64,000 nt of DNA from Lachnospiraceae bacterium UBA3633 (GTDB lineage: Bacteria; Bacillota; Clostridia; Lachnospirales; Lachnospiraceae). Of this stretch, positions 8,233 through 17,677 are shown piece after piece; position 1 is the first letter of the stretch; every line of letters begins with the position of its first letter. The notes under the pieces are model-generated. The model ran no database searches and had not been told where the DNA came from. It saw nothing but the letters and a program-made list of their open reading frames with translations. A program made the translations under genes and the position numbers. The stretch covers positions 1-64,000 of the forward strand of contig DFKY01000023.1 of the NCBI GenBank assembly GCA_002374095.1, in the 5' to 3' direction.

Positions 8233-8243
8233 AATATCCTCCT

Positions 8244-8270
8244 AAAAAAATAAGACCTATCTGGTCTTTT
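8244..8270 (-). terminator. Terminator overlapping a stop codon
   Basis: Stem AAGACC/GGTCTT (8252-8257 with 8263-8268) followed on the minus strand by ATTTTTTT. The stop codon of the 8257-8562 gene lies in the stem. Confidence 0.7.
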
Positions 8271-8562
8271 TAATTTTTCTGTTTGATGGTTTAAGCGGAA
8301 GTGATAAGAACTCTTCCCTTAACTTATCCATCATTCCATTCGCACCTAAAGCATGATACTGCTTATAACAATTTTCAAAGTTGTCTTTAGCATGAAGCGG
8401 TGCATAGCCTTTCTCACTATACTTGTAATAGTCATTAATCATTTGTGCTCTTAAAAGTGCTTGAACTCCAAGTCTTAACGACCTCTCTCTCGTATAGATG
8501 AGTCCGACAATTGTTATAATGCTTGGCATACCAATGATACTAATAATTTGATAGGCATTCAT
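8257..8562 (-). CDS. Phage membrane protein, holin-like
   Basis: A 101-aa protein with one N-terminal membrane helix (SIIGMPSIITIVGLIY) and a soluble part with LRLGVQALLRAQMINDYY and YHALGANGMMDKL, motifs I recall from a conserved protein found near the endolysin in Clostridial prophages and often labelled holin. Terminators on its 3' side suggest separate control from the downstream lysis genes. Confidence 0.65.
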   Translation of the reverse strand: MNAYQIISIIGMPSIITIVGLIYTRERSLRLGVQALLRAQMINDYYKYSEKGYAPLHAKDNFENCYKQYHALGANGMMDKLREEFLSLPLKPSNRKIKKTR

Positions 8563-8576
8563 AAAATACTCCTCCT

Positions 8577-9137
8577 CTAATACACACTAAACCATACATC
8601 AGATAACGTTTGTGTTGATGTCTGAACTTTCTCATTTAGATTATTTAAGCAACAGCTCGGATATGAATTGGCATTGTAATCAGTTAATGCAATCTTAACT
8701 TTATTGTCTCCTGCACTAAGCGGAGTAGGCTTTTTAGTAACCCATCCATAATTAGTTGCACTTGCTTGATTAACCGACCCAAAGTCTGCCCCTGTGGCAT
8801 CACTTGAATTAATCTTAAAATTTATAAAGTTGTAGCCTTCGCTTATTGCATCCGCTATTCTTTTATTAAACACAGGATGATAATACTTATTTGTAGAAGT
8901 AAACCCAGTCCCTGCAGAATAAGTCCCATTTGAATTATTTGTAATATATGATACTTTTGTTGTACCACTTTTCATAAGCCACTGTAGGTCTTTAAGATAC
9001 AAGTATTTTTTTACACCATTTGAAAGAAAATAAAAATACTTGATGTTGACCTTTTTTTCATTTCCGTCCTTATCAAGTATTTTTAAATACATCTTTTTTA
9101 TTTTCTTTTTTGTGTCATTTGATTTGAAATTAAGCAT
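8577..9137 (-). CDS. Tail-region protein of unknown function
   Basis: A 186-aa protein with a basic N-terminus, then Gly/Ser/Asn/Tyr-rich sequence typical of extracellular phage appendages. It starts at ATG 9137 inside the last codons of the upstream tail fibre gene (ATGCTTAA). Likely a distal tail or fibre-associated protein; no family recognised. Confidence 0.6.
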   Translation of the reverse strand: MLNFKSNDTKKKIKKMYLKILDKDGNEKKVNIKYFYFLSNGVKKYLYLKDLQWLMKSGTTKVSYITNNSNGTYSAGTGFTSTNKYYHPVFNKRIADAISEGYNFINFKINSSDATGADFGSVNQASATNYGWVTKKPTPLSAGDNKVKIALTDYNANSYPSCCLNNLNEKVQTSTQTLSDVWFSVY

Positions 9138-10593
9138 CTTCAATCACCCCATAAATGTATCCTGTTTCCATTGAACTTAAATCTTTCTCAGTATACTCAA
9201 GCTGTAGCCTGTTAAAATAAAAACTATCATAGCCCCATTGCCCTGATACTTTTTGACAAGATACTAATGGATGCTGGTCTTGTGCTAAATCAACCCAGTG
9301 ATAGTAAGTGACAACTTGATAAATTGTAGTAGTATTTCCGCTTACGACTTTATAGTAACCTTTAGTTTGGTCAGCAGTAGGTTTATATGATTGCATCTTC
9401 ATTTCTACTTCCGCCCAATAATAAGTCATATAGCCACCTGTTGTTGCCATTGAGATATAATACTTATTTTGGTCAGTCGCATAATAGCAATTACATCCAT
9501 ATCCTGCTTGAGGCATACTTGCATATGTGCCTTCCATGTATTGTTTGTAATTACCTCCGATAGGCATAAGAATATCTAATCCACCGCTACCTGAACTTCC
9601 GCTACTTTCTTCTTGAGTTACTGTGGCTATTGTTGCTACTACAGTATCCCCTGGCACACAAATCTTATATTCGCCATATTGTTTCCACATATAAAGTTTG
9701 CCAAGTGCCTCTTCACATGCTTCAGGTTGTTGGTAACTATACTCTACCACTTCAAGTCTTTCTGATAATAAATATTCTATTTCAGTTTTAAGATTTCTTA
9801 AGTCAACATCCGTTTTTAGTTGTTCCCACGATAGAACTTCAGGTGTTGTGGCATAAATATAATAAATATAGTTTGGTACAAAATAATACTTGCCTGCATA
9901 TCTCTTTTCAGCATTCGGTCTACTCTCTGCTCTTATCACTTCACTAAACTCATTCCAACTAACACTATTGATGTAATAAATTTGATTATAACTATTGCAA
10001 AAGAAGTAATTACCTGCTACAGCATTACTGCCATTCATTCTTGTGTAATAACTATAAGTCAAATTAGTTAGTTCTCGATATCCACTTTCTGTTGATGAAT
10101 CAGCAATGAAGAGTTTTCTTGAGCTGGTACAAATAATATAAGTGCCATCAGCGAATCGACCCTTTGCCCCTGGGTCTTGTGTCGCCTCTTTTATAAAGTC
10201 ATAACCAGTTGAATCAATATTCAAACGATAAACTTTATCTTCAGGAGTTACATATTGATACTCATATGATATGTTTGTTTCAAGTTGGCTATTTGGCTTG
10301 CAGTAATATGCACTAAAGTTGTACTCACCATTTATTCCTCTAACATAATAATATTTGTGAGTGTTTCTGACATAGTAAATCTTGCCGAGAAGTGTTTCAC
10401 TTATTTCAGGTAACTCATCCTCATACTCAATCTCAATGACTCTGCTACTTCCACCACCAATTTCAATGTTTTCAGTTCCTGTCCCAATATAAAGTTTGTT
10501 AGTATCAGTTGCATACTTTAACTCTCCAGCTACCACACCAGCATTATTTAGATTTGATGACAAACCTCTTTTTATTAAAACTCTATTTGACAT
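9130..10593 (-). CDS. Tail fibre / receptor-binding protein, Mtd-N-like N-terminus
   Basis: A 487-aa protein. Residues 1-45 (VLIKRGLSSNLNNAGVVAGE, then LYIGTG) resemble the N-terminal domain of phage tropism and hyaluronidase-type fibre proteins. The remainder is unusually rich in Tyr, with repeated YYV/YYAT-type stretches, suggesting a beta-rich surface protein. AGGAG precedes ATG 10593. Its N-terminus is a paralogue of that of the next protein, so the two probably attach to the virion in the same way with different receptor domains. Confidence 0.75.
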   Translation of the reverse strand: MSNRVLIKRGLSSNLNNAGVVAGELKYATDTNKLYIGTGTENIEIGGGSSRVIEIEYEDELPEISETLLGKIYYVRNTHKYYYVRGINGEYNFSAYYCKPNSQLETNISYEYQYVTPEDKVYRLNIDSTGYDFIKEATQDPGAKGRFADGTYIICTSSRKLFIADSSTESGYRELTNLTYSYYTRMNGSNAVAGNYFFCNSYNQIYYINSVSWNEFSEVIRAESRPNAEKRYAGKYYFVPNYIYYIYATTPEVLSWEQLKTDVDLRNLKTEIEYLLSERLEVVEYSYQQPEACEEALGKLYMWKQYGEYKICVPGDTVVATIATVTQEESSGSSGSGGLDILMPIGGNYKQYMEGTYASMPQAGYGCNCYYATDQNKYYISMATTGGYMTYYWAEVEMKMQSYKPTADQTKGYYKVVSGNTTTIYQVVTYYHWVDLAQDQHPLVSCQKVSGQWGYDSFYFNRLQLEYTEKDLSSMETGYIYGVIEDA

Positions 10594-10637
10594 GTTCGCT
10601 CCTAAAAATACCCCCACCATAAAGGTGGAGGCTTATT

Positions 10638-11549
10638 CTAAAATGTTCCGCAATCAATAGTTCCGTTAGTTAAGAATTCTTTTAACTCGTTAATAGCACC
10701 AACTATTGTTTTAGCCGTAGTATTTAAAGTATTGTCAGTAATGTTTTGTTTGAGAGCAAGTAAGTCAGCAAGCAACTTCTCGTTTGGTATCTTCTTGTCA
10801 GATGGTGTCGCACTCAAAGTCCCAACTATAACACCAGTCTTAAAGTTATCAACCGTGAGATTTGTTACATCATTATCGTCGGCATCAATTGACTTGTTGG
10901 TCATTGTGCCAGTCAAATCTTTTATATCATTAAATAACTGTGTAGGTGTAATGTCATCTGACAAGTTATTTGAGCCTACTTGTCTTGTTGCATTTACAAG
11001 ACCTGCTAAAAGATTTGTGACTGGTATCTCGATAGTTTGTCCGCTCTTAAGAGTTAAAACTATCTTTTTATTTGTTGCATCGTAAGACCCTGATACAACT
11101 AACTCTTCAAGTGGTAAGTCCACAGTCTTTGTGTCAATTATGTTGTCGTTCGCATCAAGTAATTTAAGAGTCAAAACATAATTGGTCGTATCCATAGTTG
11201 CACTAAGTTTATGACCTGCTGCCTCAACATCAGAGTCATATGCAAAATCAGAATCGTTTTGTAAATCACTCGTTTTTAACACTACATCAGCAGTAAGTGC
11301 CTTATTGTTTATAGTTCTTGTAGTTGGTACTTTTCCGCCGAGTGCCTCTTGCAAATCTGCTTGGTCTTCAATATCGCCTACGATACTTCCCCATGCTCCT
11401 GCACCATCGCCACCTATCTGTATGTTCTCACTTCCAGTACCTATATAAAGTTTCTTGGTGTCAGTTGTAAACTTAAGCTCACCAGCTGCTACTCCAGCAT
11501 TTAATAAATCAGCTTCAAGTCCTCTTTTTACTAAAATTTTAATTGCCAT
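10638..11549 (-). CDS. Tail fibre protein, paralogous N-terminus
   Basis: A 303-aa protein with the same Mtd-N-like N-terminus (ILVKRGLEADLLNAGVAAGE and LYIGTGSENIQIGG), followed by a linker, a beta-rich central domain and a C-terminal segment ending in DNTLNTTAKTIVGAINELKE, commonly seen at fibre ends. GGAGG precedes the ATG. Likely a second receptor-binding or fibre-connecting protein. Confidence 0.75.
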   Translation of the reverse strand: MAIKILVKRGLEADLLNAGVAAGELKFTTDTKKLYIGTGSENIQIGGDGAGAWGSIVGDIEDQADLQEALGGKVPTTRTINNKALTADVVLKTSDLQNDSDFAYDSDVEAAGHKLSATMDTTNYVLTLKLLDANDNIIDTKTVDLPLEELVVSGSYDATNKKIVLTLKSGQTIEIPVTNLLAGLVNATRQVGSNNLSDDITPTQLFNDIKDLTGTMTNKSIDADDNDVTNLTVDNFKTGVIVGTLSATPSDKKIPNEKLLADLLALKQNITDNTLNTTAKTIVGAINELKEFLTNGTIDCGTF

Positions 11550-11561
11550 TTCTAATTCCTC

Positions 11562-12029
11562 CTATGAATTAAATTCGCCACCATCAACGGTATCATTTGC
11601 TATTACTTTCTTAGCATCATCTGATAGATTTCTGCCATCCACATAGTTTCCTTTAATATCATTGATAGTGTTTTTCATTTCTTCATTTACTTCTTTTTGA
11701 TTAAGTTTCTTTCCACTCATACTTTCAGTTGTCTTATTTGTGAGTGGTGTTTCTTTTGTATTTTGATAAACATAATAGTCCGCCTCCCACTTATTACTTC
11801 CCTGATAGACCGCTCTATCTTTACCTGTGTTAAGTTTTACCCCATTTATAATTAGTGGGAACTCACTATCAGGATGACCTCTTACAAAGTCTCCAATGAG
11901 TAGCGGTGTTCCATCCTGCCTTTCAGTAGGAAATGAACTCGTTACATAACCTAAAAAAATAGAAGGTGTCCCTCCTATTATTTCAGTTACATATTGTTTT
12001 ACTGCTCCAAATGCTACACTACCATTCAT
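11562..12029 (-). CDS. Tail-region hypothetical protein
   Basis: A 155-aa protein with a Gly-rich N-terminus and a Lys/Asp/Asn-rich C-terminal region that may be helical. ATG 12029 follows AGGTGGGT and overlaps no essential part of the 58-aa gene upstream. It is placed between fibre genes and is probably a fibre chaperone or tip component. No family recognised. Confidence 0.55.
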   Translation of the reverse strand: MNGSVAFGAVKQYVTEIIGGTPSIFLGYVTSSFPTERQDGTPLLIGDFVRGHPDSEFPLIINGVKLNTGKDRAVYQGSNKWEADYYVYQNTKETPLTNKTTESMSGKKLNQKEVNEEMKNTINDIKGNYVDGRNLSDDAKKVIANDTVDGGEFNS

Positions 12030-12035
12030 ACCCAC

Positions 12036-12212
12036 CTACCTTTCGCACCAATGACCATTAAATGCGACACAGTATTTGACCACTTTTCTTGGGCTTTGCT
12101 CTTCATCTATTACTTGAAGCTCATCACCATCAGAACAGGTGGTTTCTTGGTCATTAAGATTATTGTATTCAGTTAAACTCATATAATAACTTTGAAATTT
12201 ATCACTCTTCAT
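12036..12212 (-). CDS. Small tail-region protein
   Basis: A 58-aa acidic protein (begins MKSDKFQSYYMSLTEYNN, ends in AFNGHWCER). GGAGGAATT stands just before the ATG at 12212, and the gene fills the space between two tail genes in the same direction. Function unknown. Confidence 0.6.
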   Translation of the reverse strand: MKSDKFQSYYMSLTEYNNLNDQETTCSDGDELQVIDEEQSPRKVVKYCVAFNGHWCER

Positions 12213-12220
12213 AATTCCTC

Positions 12221-12928
12221 CTACGATATTCTATTTTCACAAACGATAGGTATTGATACACCATTTATGCTAAATAAATTAAATGTTATTTTACTTGTTA
12301 TGTTTTGACTTCCTGATTGCCTACCTGAACCAATGTAGCCAAATGCAAGTCCTTCTGGTATAGTATTATTCTCATTAAATGTTTTAGTAACTGTGCTACT
12401 GGTTGATGCAGAGCAGTTTCCTATCTCTACTCCCATTAAATCATTAAAGGCATATCCATATGATGATGTTGATGAACTTCCTCTATAATAAACATACCCT
12501 GTAGCACTCAATGTGTATTTTATGACAGAAGCATCAAACTTTTTATAAGTTCCGCAAATGTAATCTATTGGGTAGTAACCATATCCTAATTTACTATCAA
12601 AACTTTTAAATATTAACTCCGCTTCAAGCATAACCCACAAACTTGAATTATTACGATTTGATATTGTTTGAATATAATTGCTACCAACTGTTAAACTTCC
12701 ATATCCACTAAGCCCTGCCATCGTTGTTTCATTTGCATTAGTCATAGTTGGTGTTGATGGGTCAAGAAATAATGCTCTCGGATATACTATGATTTTTGAT
12801 ATGGCTTCCGTAATATCATAGAATTTCTTTATTGTCCCATTATCATTTACATAACCAAACCATACTGGTTTATTGCTATGATTTATAAATGCTTTTTTTA
12901 TTCCATTGTTATCTAAATAAATGCTCAT
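12221..12928 (-). CDS. Tail/fibre-associated protein
   Basis: A 235-aa protein with an N-terminus (FINHSNKPVWFGYVNDNGTI) and Ser/Thr/Tyr/Gly-rich beta-type sequence as in structural appendage proteins. It lies 1 bp from the upstream fibre gene, within the baseplate-to-fibre block. No catalytic motif seen. Confidence 0.6.
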   Translation of the reverse strand: MSIYLDNNGIKKAFINHSNKPVWFGYVNDNGTIKKFYDITEAISKIIVYPRALFLDPSTPTMTNANETTMAGLSGYGSLTVGSNYIQTISNRNNSSLWVMLEAELIFKSFDSKLGYGYYPIDYICGTYKKFDASVIKYTLSATGYVYYRGSSSTSSYGYAFNDLMGVEIGNCSASTSSTVTKTFNENNTIPEGLAFGYIGSGRQSGSQNITSKITFNLFSINGVSIPIVCENRIS

Positions 12929-12929
12929 A

Positions 12930-13673
12930 CTACACCACCAAAACTATACAACCTGAATCTATCGCCGTTGGAATTGTTGTCTGCACCTTAATCGCTCTAA
13001 ACTCATAATCAGTTGATGTAGTGGTTTTTGTTGTTCTTCCAAGTCCACCTCTTGATAAAGGAAGTGTGCCACTTGTTATATTTGATGCACTATGATTGTG
13101 GCTACTCGCTGCCTTTCCTGCAAGTGCTGTATACACTCCACCTGATGTGACCATTTTTGTAGAACCACTCGTTGGTGTCGTATCAACAGCCGTGTTTCCT
13201 GTACCACCTCTTGCTACTGGTAGAGTTCCGCTTGTAATATCACCTGCTCCATGTGTGTGACTCTTTGGTGATGCATTTTGAATTGCAGTATAAACTCCTC
13301 CTGATGTAACCATCTTAGTTGAGTTTTGTATTGGAGTAGTATCAACTGATGAGTTCCCTGTTCCACCATTAGCTACTGGAATAACTGATGACCCACCACC
13401 ACCTAACACTTGTGCGAGTGTTACCTTATGTGGATTATTAGTACTTGCAGTATGGTCTGCTATTTTGTTATCAACTAAAGATTCAAGTATCGCTTGAGCA
13501 TTCGCTATGGCTGTTTGCAATTCTTTAAGTGCTGCATTTAATTCTATATCAACATTGTCAACCGTATTCTTTAAGGTTTCATCTATTAAATCCATGTTGT
13601 CATTTTCATTTTGTATGTCGTATGCATCATCTTGGTCAGGTTTCTTAAATTTATAATTGTTTGTGTATTGCAT
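12930..13673 (-). CDS. Repetitive tail fibre protein with HxH motifs
   Basis: A 247-aa fibre. After a coiled-coil-like region (about 25-75), two copies of a module containing STKMVTSGGVYTA and TSGTLPVARGGTGN occur, each followed by a His-x-His (SHTHG, SHNHS). In T4-like long fibres HxH motifs coordinate metal ions along the shaft; the same role is inferred here. It directly precedes the DUF2313-like gene transcriptionally downstream of the baseplate block. Confidence 0.75.
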   Translation of the reverse strand: MQYTNNYKFKKPDQDDAYDIQNENDNMDLIDETLKNTVDNVDIELNAALKELQTAIANAQAILESLVDNKIADHTASTNNPHKVTLAQVLGGGGSSVIPVANGGTGNSSVDTTPIQNSTKMVTSGGVYTAIQNASPKSHTHGAGDITSGTLPVARGGTGNTAVDTTPTSGSTKMVTSGGVYTALAGKAASSHNHSASNITSGTLPLSRGGLGRTTKTTTSTDYEFRAIKVQTTIPTAIDSGCIVLVV

Positions 13674-14221
13674 TAGTTATCCTCCTCTTCAAAATAATGC
13701 TGTCTCATATACTTATGAGTCATTGATTTTAAATTGTTATAAGTCCATTTCTTAAACAACTTGTATTGATTGTAAATAACCATCAAGTCAAGAATTATGT
13801 TGCAGGGTATCATTCCCTCTATGTGCTCTTTCAAATACTCTATCTTGTCAAAGTTCTGCACAAATAAAATAATAGTCAAATGATACTTCCCATACTCTAA
13901 ACTGACATCAAATCCATCATTTCCAAGCAAACTTGCTATCTTCCTTTTTAAATTATAAATTGTGTAAGGAAGTGTATTGTTTGCTTTTGTAATGATGTTA
14001 AGTCTTCTTGTTTCAAGTGCTGGTAGTTCTTCATATGTAATATTCATTATTTTTTCAAGCCGAGTGCATCCATACTCATCAAGCGAGCTCATATAATGAT
14101 TATCAGATACCTGCTCCATATCAGACTTGACAACTATAATGGTGGCATTGCCCACCTTATCGAGTTCTTTATATTCAGTTATCTCTTTCATTTCATTTGG
14201 AATGTATTTTATATAATCCAT
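13673..14221 (-). CDS. Baseplate protein, YmfQ/DUF2313-like (XkdU)
   Basis: A 182-aa protein at the position of XkdU/YmfQ, just after the baseplate J gene (1-bp overlap) and before the fibres, as in PBSX-type contractile tails. The pattern of NIITKANNTLPYTIYNLKRK and a C-terminal wedge-like domain agrees. It joins the baseplate periphery to the fibres. Confidence 0.75.
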   Translation of the reverse strand: MDYIKYIPNEMKEITEYKELDKVGNATIIVVKSDMEQVSDNHYMSSLDEYGCTRLEKIMNITYEELPALETRRLNIITKANNTLPYTIYNLKRKIASLLGNDGFDVSLEYGKYHLTIILFVQNFDKIEYLKEHIEGMIPCNIILDLMVIYNQYKLFKKWTYNNLKSMTHKYMRQHYFEEEDN

Positions 14222-15294
14222 TACAATTCATTCACTCCATTTAAATTTAATATTTCATCTTGACCTAACTCAATGTTTGCTGTGCCACCATTTAATAAAC
14301 ATCTCGTAACATCAATGACCCCTTTAACATTAAGAACTGCTGTTATCACTTGAGCTGTTCTTAAAGTAATATTTGTATTGTTTGCCCACACTTTATTTTG
14401 TGATGTAAAATAGGCTTTGATTGATGCTACCAGTCCATCGTGGACATCCTTAAATGCATATCCATCATCAAGCACGAGCTCAACAGACACTGTAATGTCT
14501 CTATTTGTGACACCTGCAATTGTTACTCTATGACCTATCGGTGCATAACCATCACCATTGCCGTCTACATTAGGGTCAATTTCATTTTGTATGTCACTAA
14601 CTAAACTTTTTGATGGCACTTCATAGTTGCTATTTATTATTACAATTTTTACTGTGCCACCGCCTTCCCATAATGGATACACTTTGCAAGCACCAACTCC
14701 ATTAAATGAGTTGATTTTATCCATATAATCTGATTTGTTTCCGCCGAATGACTTTTTATTAAATGTTTCAAAATACCTGTCTCTAAAACTCTCTATATCT
14801 TCTTCATCTTCTGCAGGAACTGTAATTTCCACTAAGTAAGCATAGTTAAGATTTCTAATAAATGTTATGGGTGTTAGTTTTCCAAACACAGTGTTTAGTT
14901 CTTTTCCAGTCTGCTCACTTGTTAACTTATAATAAAAATATCCATCCTGCCTACCAGTAATAACTTCGCCACTCACAAATGAATAAGTATTAATTGAAAA
15001 TCTACTACCGACTGGTATCTCTACATCAAACTTTCCAATTCCTACTGCATGAGTTGCTTTGTTTGGACTTATACCTCTATCACGAGCAAGTCTAATCAAA
15101 TGCTCATAGTCAGCAGTGTCTGCATATCCATTATCTTCATCAAGTCCAAGTTGTATGTAAAGAAGTGCCAGCTCCATAGCAAATGGTGCGAGTGCTGTAT
15201 AAATAAAAGAGCCTTCCATTGTGGAACACTCTTTCACTCGTTTGCACATATCATCTAAAATTTTCTCAAATGTTTTATCGCTAAATTTTGACAT
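14221..15294 (-). CDS. Baseplate J-like protein (XkdT)
   Basis: A 357-aa protein with the Baseplate_J layout: helical N-terminus (KILDDMCKRVKE), then the hallmark TVPAEDEEDIESFRDRYFE and NKSDYMDKINSFNGVGACKV, and beta-rich C-terminal repeats. GGAGATATTT precedes ATG 15294. It forms the baseplate wedge of a contractile tail. Confidence 0.85.
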   Translation of the reverse strand: MSKFSDKTFEKILDDMCKRVKECSTMEGSFIYTALAPFAMELALLYIQLGLDEDNGYADTADYEHLIRLARDRGISPNKATHAVGIGKFDVEIPVGSRFSINTYSFVSGEVITGRQDGYFYYKLTSEQTGKELNTVFGKLTPITFIRNLNYAYLVEITVPAEDEEDIESFRDRYFETFNKKSFGGNKSDYMDKINSFNGVGACKVYPLWEGGGTVKIVIINSNYEVPSKSLVSDIQNEIDPNVDGNGDGYAPIGHRVTIAGVTNRDITVSVELVLDDGYAFKDVHDGLVASIKAYFTSQNKVWANNTNITLRTAQVITAVLNVKGVIDVTRCLLNGGTANIELGQDEILNLNGVNEL

Positions 15295-15688
15295 AAATAT
15301 CTCCATATTTTGTGTTGACCATGCAGATAATATTTAATTTGTCTAAGTCTTTATTTATAGTCACATCTTCAACTGATTTAATATGTGGATTTATTAAAAG
15401 GGCATCCTCAATAAATCGCTTTGTTTCTGACAATAAGTAATCTTCATCGTCAAACGACTTTCCTATCAATGTTTCAAGCTCAGAGCCGTATTTCCATGAA
15501 TAGATAGGATACCTGTATCGTGCTATCTTTAATGCAAAGTAAATCCAACCTTTTAAGGCGGACACCCCCTCTACAACCTGTCCAGTAAATTTACCAGTAT
15601 TTTCGTCGAAGTAATAATCTTTATACTTTTTTTCTTCTATAATTAATGGCGGAGTTTCCTCCGCCACAATGCTTGGTAAGTATCCCAT
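15281..15688 (-). CDS. DUF2634 baseplate protein (XkdS, gp25-like)
   Basis: A 135-aa protein. LKIARYRYPIYSWKYGSELE is typical of the DUF2634/gp25 wedge family, and it sits directly before baseplate J with a 14-bp overlap. GGAGGAG precedes ATG 15688. It probably has a structural role in the baseplate wedge. Confidence 0.82.
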   Translation of the reverse strand: MGYLPSIVAEETPPLIIEEKKYKDYYFDENTGKFTGQVVEGVSALKGWIYFALKIARYRYPIYSWKYGSELETLIGKSFDDEDYLLSETKRFIEDALLINPHIKSVEDVTINKDLDKLNIICMVNTKYGDIYVKI

Positions 15689-15722
15689 AATCTCCTCCAA
15701 GTGTATTTCTTTTGCAATAATA

Positions 15723-16076
15723 TTATATTGTTATTATTTTGCCGAGTACTAAGAACTCGCCTTTGTCAAGCTTATACACTGCAACCTTATCTCCTGCCTT
15801 TAATTTATATATGTAGGAACTCGTGTCAGTAAACGACCAGCCGTGAGTGTGTGCGGAATCGCCTGCACCGCCCATAGCATTAATTCCTACGAGATTTAAT
15901 TTTGTATTTATGTTAACTGTGGCTGTCTCTATAAAACAAAGCAGAGATTTGTCAATTTCCATGTCCTTTATCTTTAGTGTATTTTCACTTGTCATTATTC
16001 CAACCTGTATTCTCTCTTCTCGCTCTTTTTTTATTAGCTTTCTAATTGTATTTACTAATTTTTCTTTACTATTCAT
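15723..16076 (-). CDS. DUF2577 baseplate protein (XkdR)
   Basis: A 117-aa protein with a basic N-terminal helix and a beta-rich OB-like remainder (KAGDKVAVYKLDKGEFLVLG) matching the DUF2577/XkdR position between the hub (XkdQ) and XkdS. Likely part of the central spike or hub. Confidence 0.75.
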   Translation of the reverse strand: MNSKEKLVNTIRKLIKKEREERIQVGIMTSENTLKIKDMEIDKSLLCFIETATVNINTKLNLVGINAMGGAGDSAHTHGWSFTDTSSYIYKLKAGDKVAVYKLDKGEFLVLGKIITI

Positions 16077-16083
16077 ATAGCTC

Positions 16084-17055
16084 CTACAAACTCATAAATT
16101 TTAAGTTTACTTGAGTTGTGTAATTAGCACCGCTCCAAGTGTGAGTATCATTTGTTATTAAGAACTTTCCAGCAAGTCCTAATCCCTCGTCCCACACTCT
16201 AATTGACCTGCCACTCCAGTAATTAACCTCGCCAAGTAATGTAAATCTAATGACAGTATCAACTCCATGCAGTTGTTTCGTAGCACCAGTTGTCATATCG
16301 ACATCTTTTTCTATGGTGTAGTTTTTCTCAAATAGTCCAAACCGTGCTATGAGTTCCGCATTCTCTATTCTTGTTTTAAATATTCCATCACTATCATAAA
16401 CATTTACACGATTGACCATTTCAGTTATCGATTCATCAAAAGTGCTGTCTATGACATCAATAGTGTCTTTAAGAGTTACAGGTATTTCAACTTGCCCTTC
16501 TTCTAAAACACAAAACTTGTCGCCATCCATTTGTACATAGTAGCTTTTGCCAGTTGATAGTCCTGCTTTTTTATAAGCCTCATTAATAATTTCAAGATAA
16601 GTCTTATCTTCAAATACACTCTTTCCAATGCTAACTCCTGTAGGAACTACTGCACCAAGCTGTAGTCCAAACTCACTCGCAATGCTTATCGCTATGCTCT
16701 CAGCTGGTGCATCAAATGTTCTATTTGTTTCTGACTTTGAAAGATTATTTAAAAAGTCTAAACAATTATAAGTAATAGTTCCTCTTCTTGACCGTCTGCC
16801 TGTTGATGCAACTTTTCCATAAAATAATAAATAGTTAGGTACTGCATAGTCACTATCCGTATAAAATGAAACAATATCACCAATTGTTATTTGCGGAACT
16901 ATTTCTCTTATCTCTTTATCATATGGTGCATTTATCATGTCAAAACTAAACTCTCTTACAGCTCTTTCAACAGACCCTGTCCAAGTATAGCTCGTTAGCA
17001 AATTAGTGATGTCAAAGGTCTCGCCTGTCATTGTTTTATTAAGCATTATTCTCAT
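16084..17055 (-). CDS. Baseplate hub protein (XkdQ-like)
   Basis: A 323-aa protein with beta-rich hub architecture at the XkdQ position: N-terminal TSYTWTGSVERAVREFSFDM, central FLNNLSKSETNRTFDAPAES. Its start overlaps the LysM gene stop (ATGA). Forms the tail hub beneath the tube and binds XkdP. Confidence 0.8.
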   Translation of the reverse strand: MRIMLNKTMTGETFDITNLLTSYTWTGSVERAVREFSFDMINAPYDKEIREIVPQITIGDIVSFYTDSDYAVPNYLLFYGKVASTGRRSRRGTITYNCLDFLNNLSKSETNRTFDAPAESIAISIASEFGLQLGAVVPTGVSIGKSVFEDKTYLEIINEAYKKAGLSTGKSYYVQMDGDKFCVLEEGQVEIPVTLKDTIDVIDSTFDESITEMVNRVNVYDSDGIFKTRIENAELIARFGLFEKNYTIEKDVDMTTGATKQLHGVDTVIRFTLLGEVNYWSGRSIRVWDEGLGLAGKFLITNDTHTWSGANYTTQVNLKFMSL

Positions 17056-17672
17056 TTTGCATTACCTCTAATCCATAAAGTAGTGCCTGCAACTAAATCT
17101 GCTGGACTATTTCCAAGAGTTGCTTGATTGTCTAAATAAAGAACTGATACAGTCATATTAAACTTTCTTGCAACGGTTACTAAAGTGTCATAATCTTTAA
17201 CCGTGTAATACTGACCTTCCACAACCTTTTCTTCTTTTACATAACTTACATTGTAATCTTCAAATGAATAGTTAGTTGCGACCTGTGTTGGTAGCTGGTA
17301 CTCTTTCATTGATATTGAATAGTAAATGTCTTCAGTTCCTTCGCCTGCTCTATAAGAAAAGCCCTCAATTGAATAAAGTCCATTAATCATCATCTTTGGA
17401 ATTACAAGACGAACTTTATTTGTGCCATTCTTATACTCAAGTATTTTATTAACAAATGCAGTAGGCTTTAGCAAATTTCTAAAATTACAATATGATGGGT
17501 CATAATTTTTCGGATAGAAACTACTATAATTAAATGTCTTTAGTCCTCTCTTGCCAATTAAATTGACACCGCCAAATCCTACCACCTGCTGTTCTTCATT
17601 ATCATGCACTTCCTGTATTTCAAATGTAGGCTCTACTACTGGAAGCCTTATATCGCCTATGTATATTTCCAT
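17052..17672 (-). CDS. LysM-domain tail protein (XkdP)
   Basis: A 206-aa protein. The N-terminal part is beta-rich, and the C-terminal 50 residues form a LysM domain (YYTVKDYDTLVTVARKFNMT, ending TTLWIRG) that binds peptidoglycan or the tail tip. This is the arrangement of XkdP of PBSX, between the tape measure and the hub. Confidence 0.85.
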   Translation of the reverse strand: MEIYIGDIRLPVVEPTFEIQEVHDNEEQQVVGFGGVNLIGKRGLKTFNYSSFYPKNYDPSYCNFRNLLKPTAFVNKILEYKNGTNKVRLVIPKMMINGLYSIEGFSYRAGEGTEDIYYSISMKEYQLPTQVATNYSFEDYNVSYVKEEKVVEGQYYTVKDYDTLVTVARKFNMTVSVLYLDNQATLGNSPADLVAGTTLWIRGNAK

Positions 17673-17677
17673 AACAT

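Noticed and set aside
8577..13673. Diversity-generating retroelement acting on the tail fibres
   Set aside because: Mtd-N-like N-termini raised the idea, but there is no reverse transcriptase or template/variable repeat in the window.
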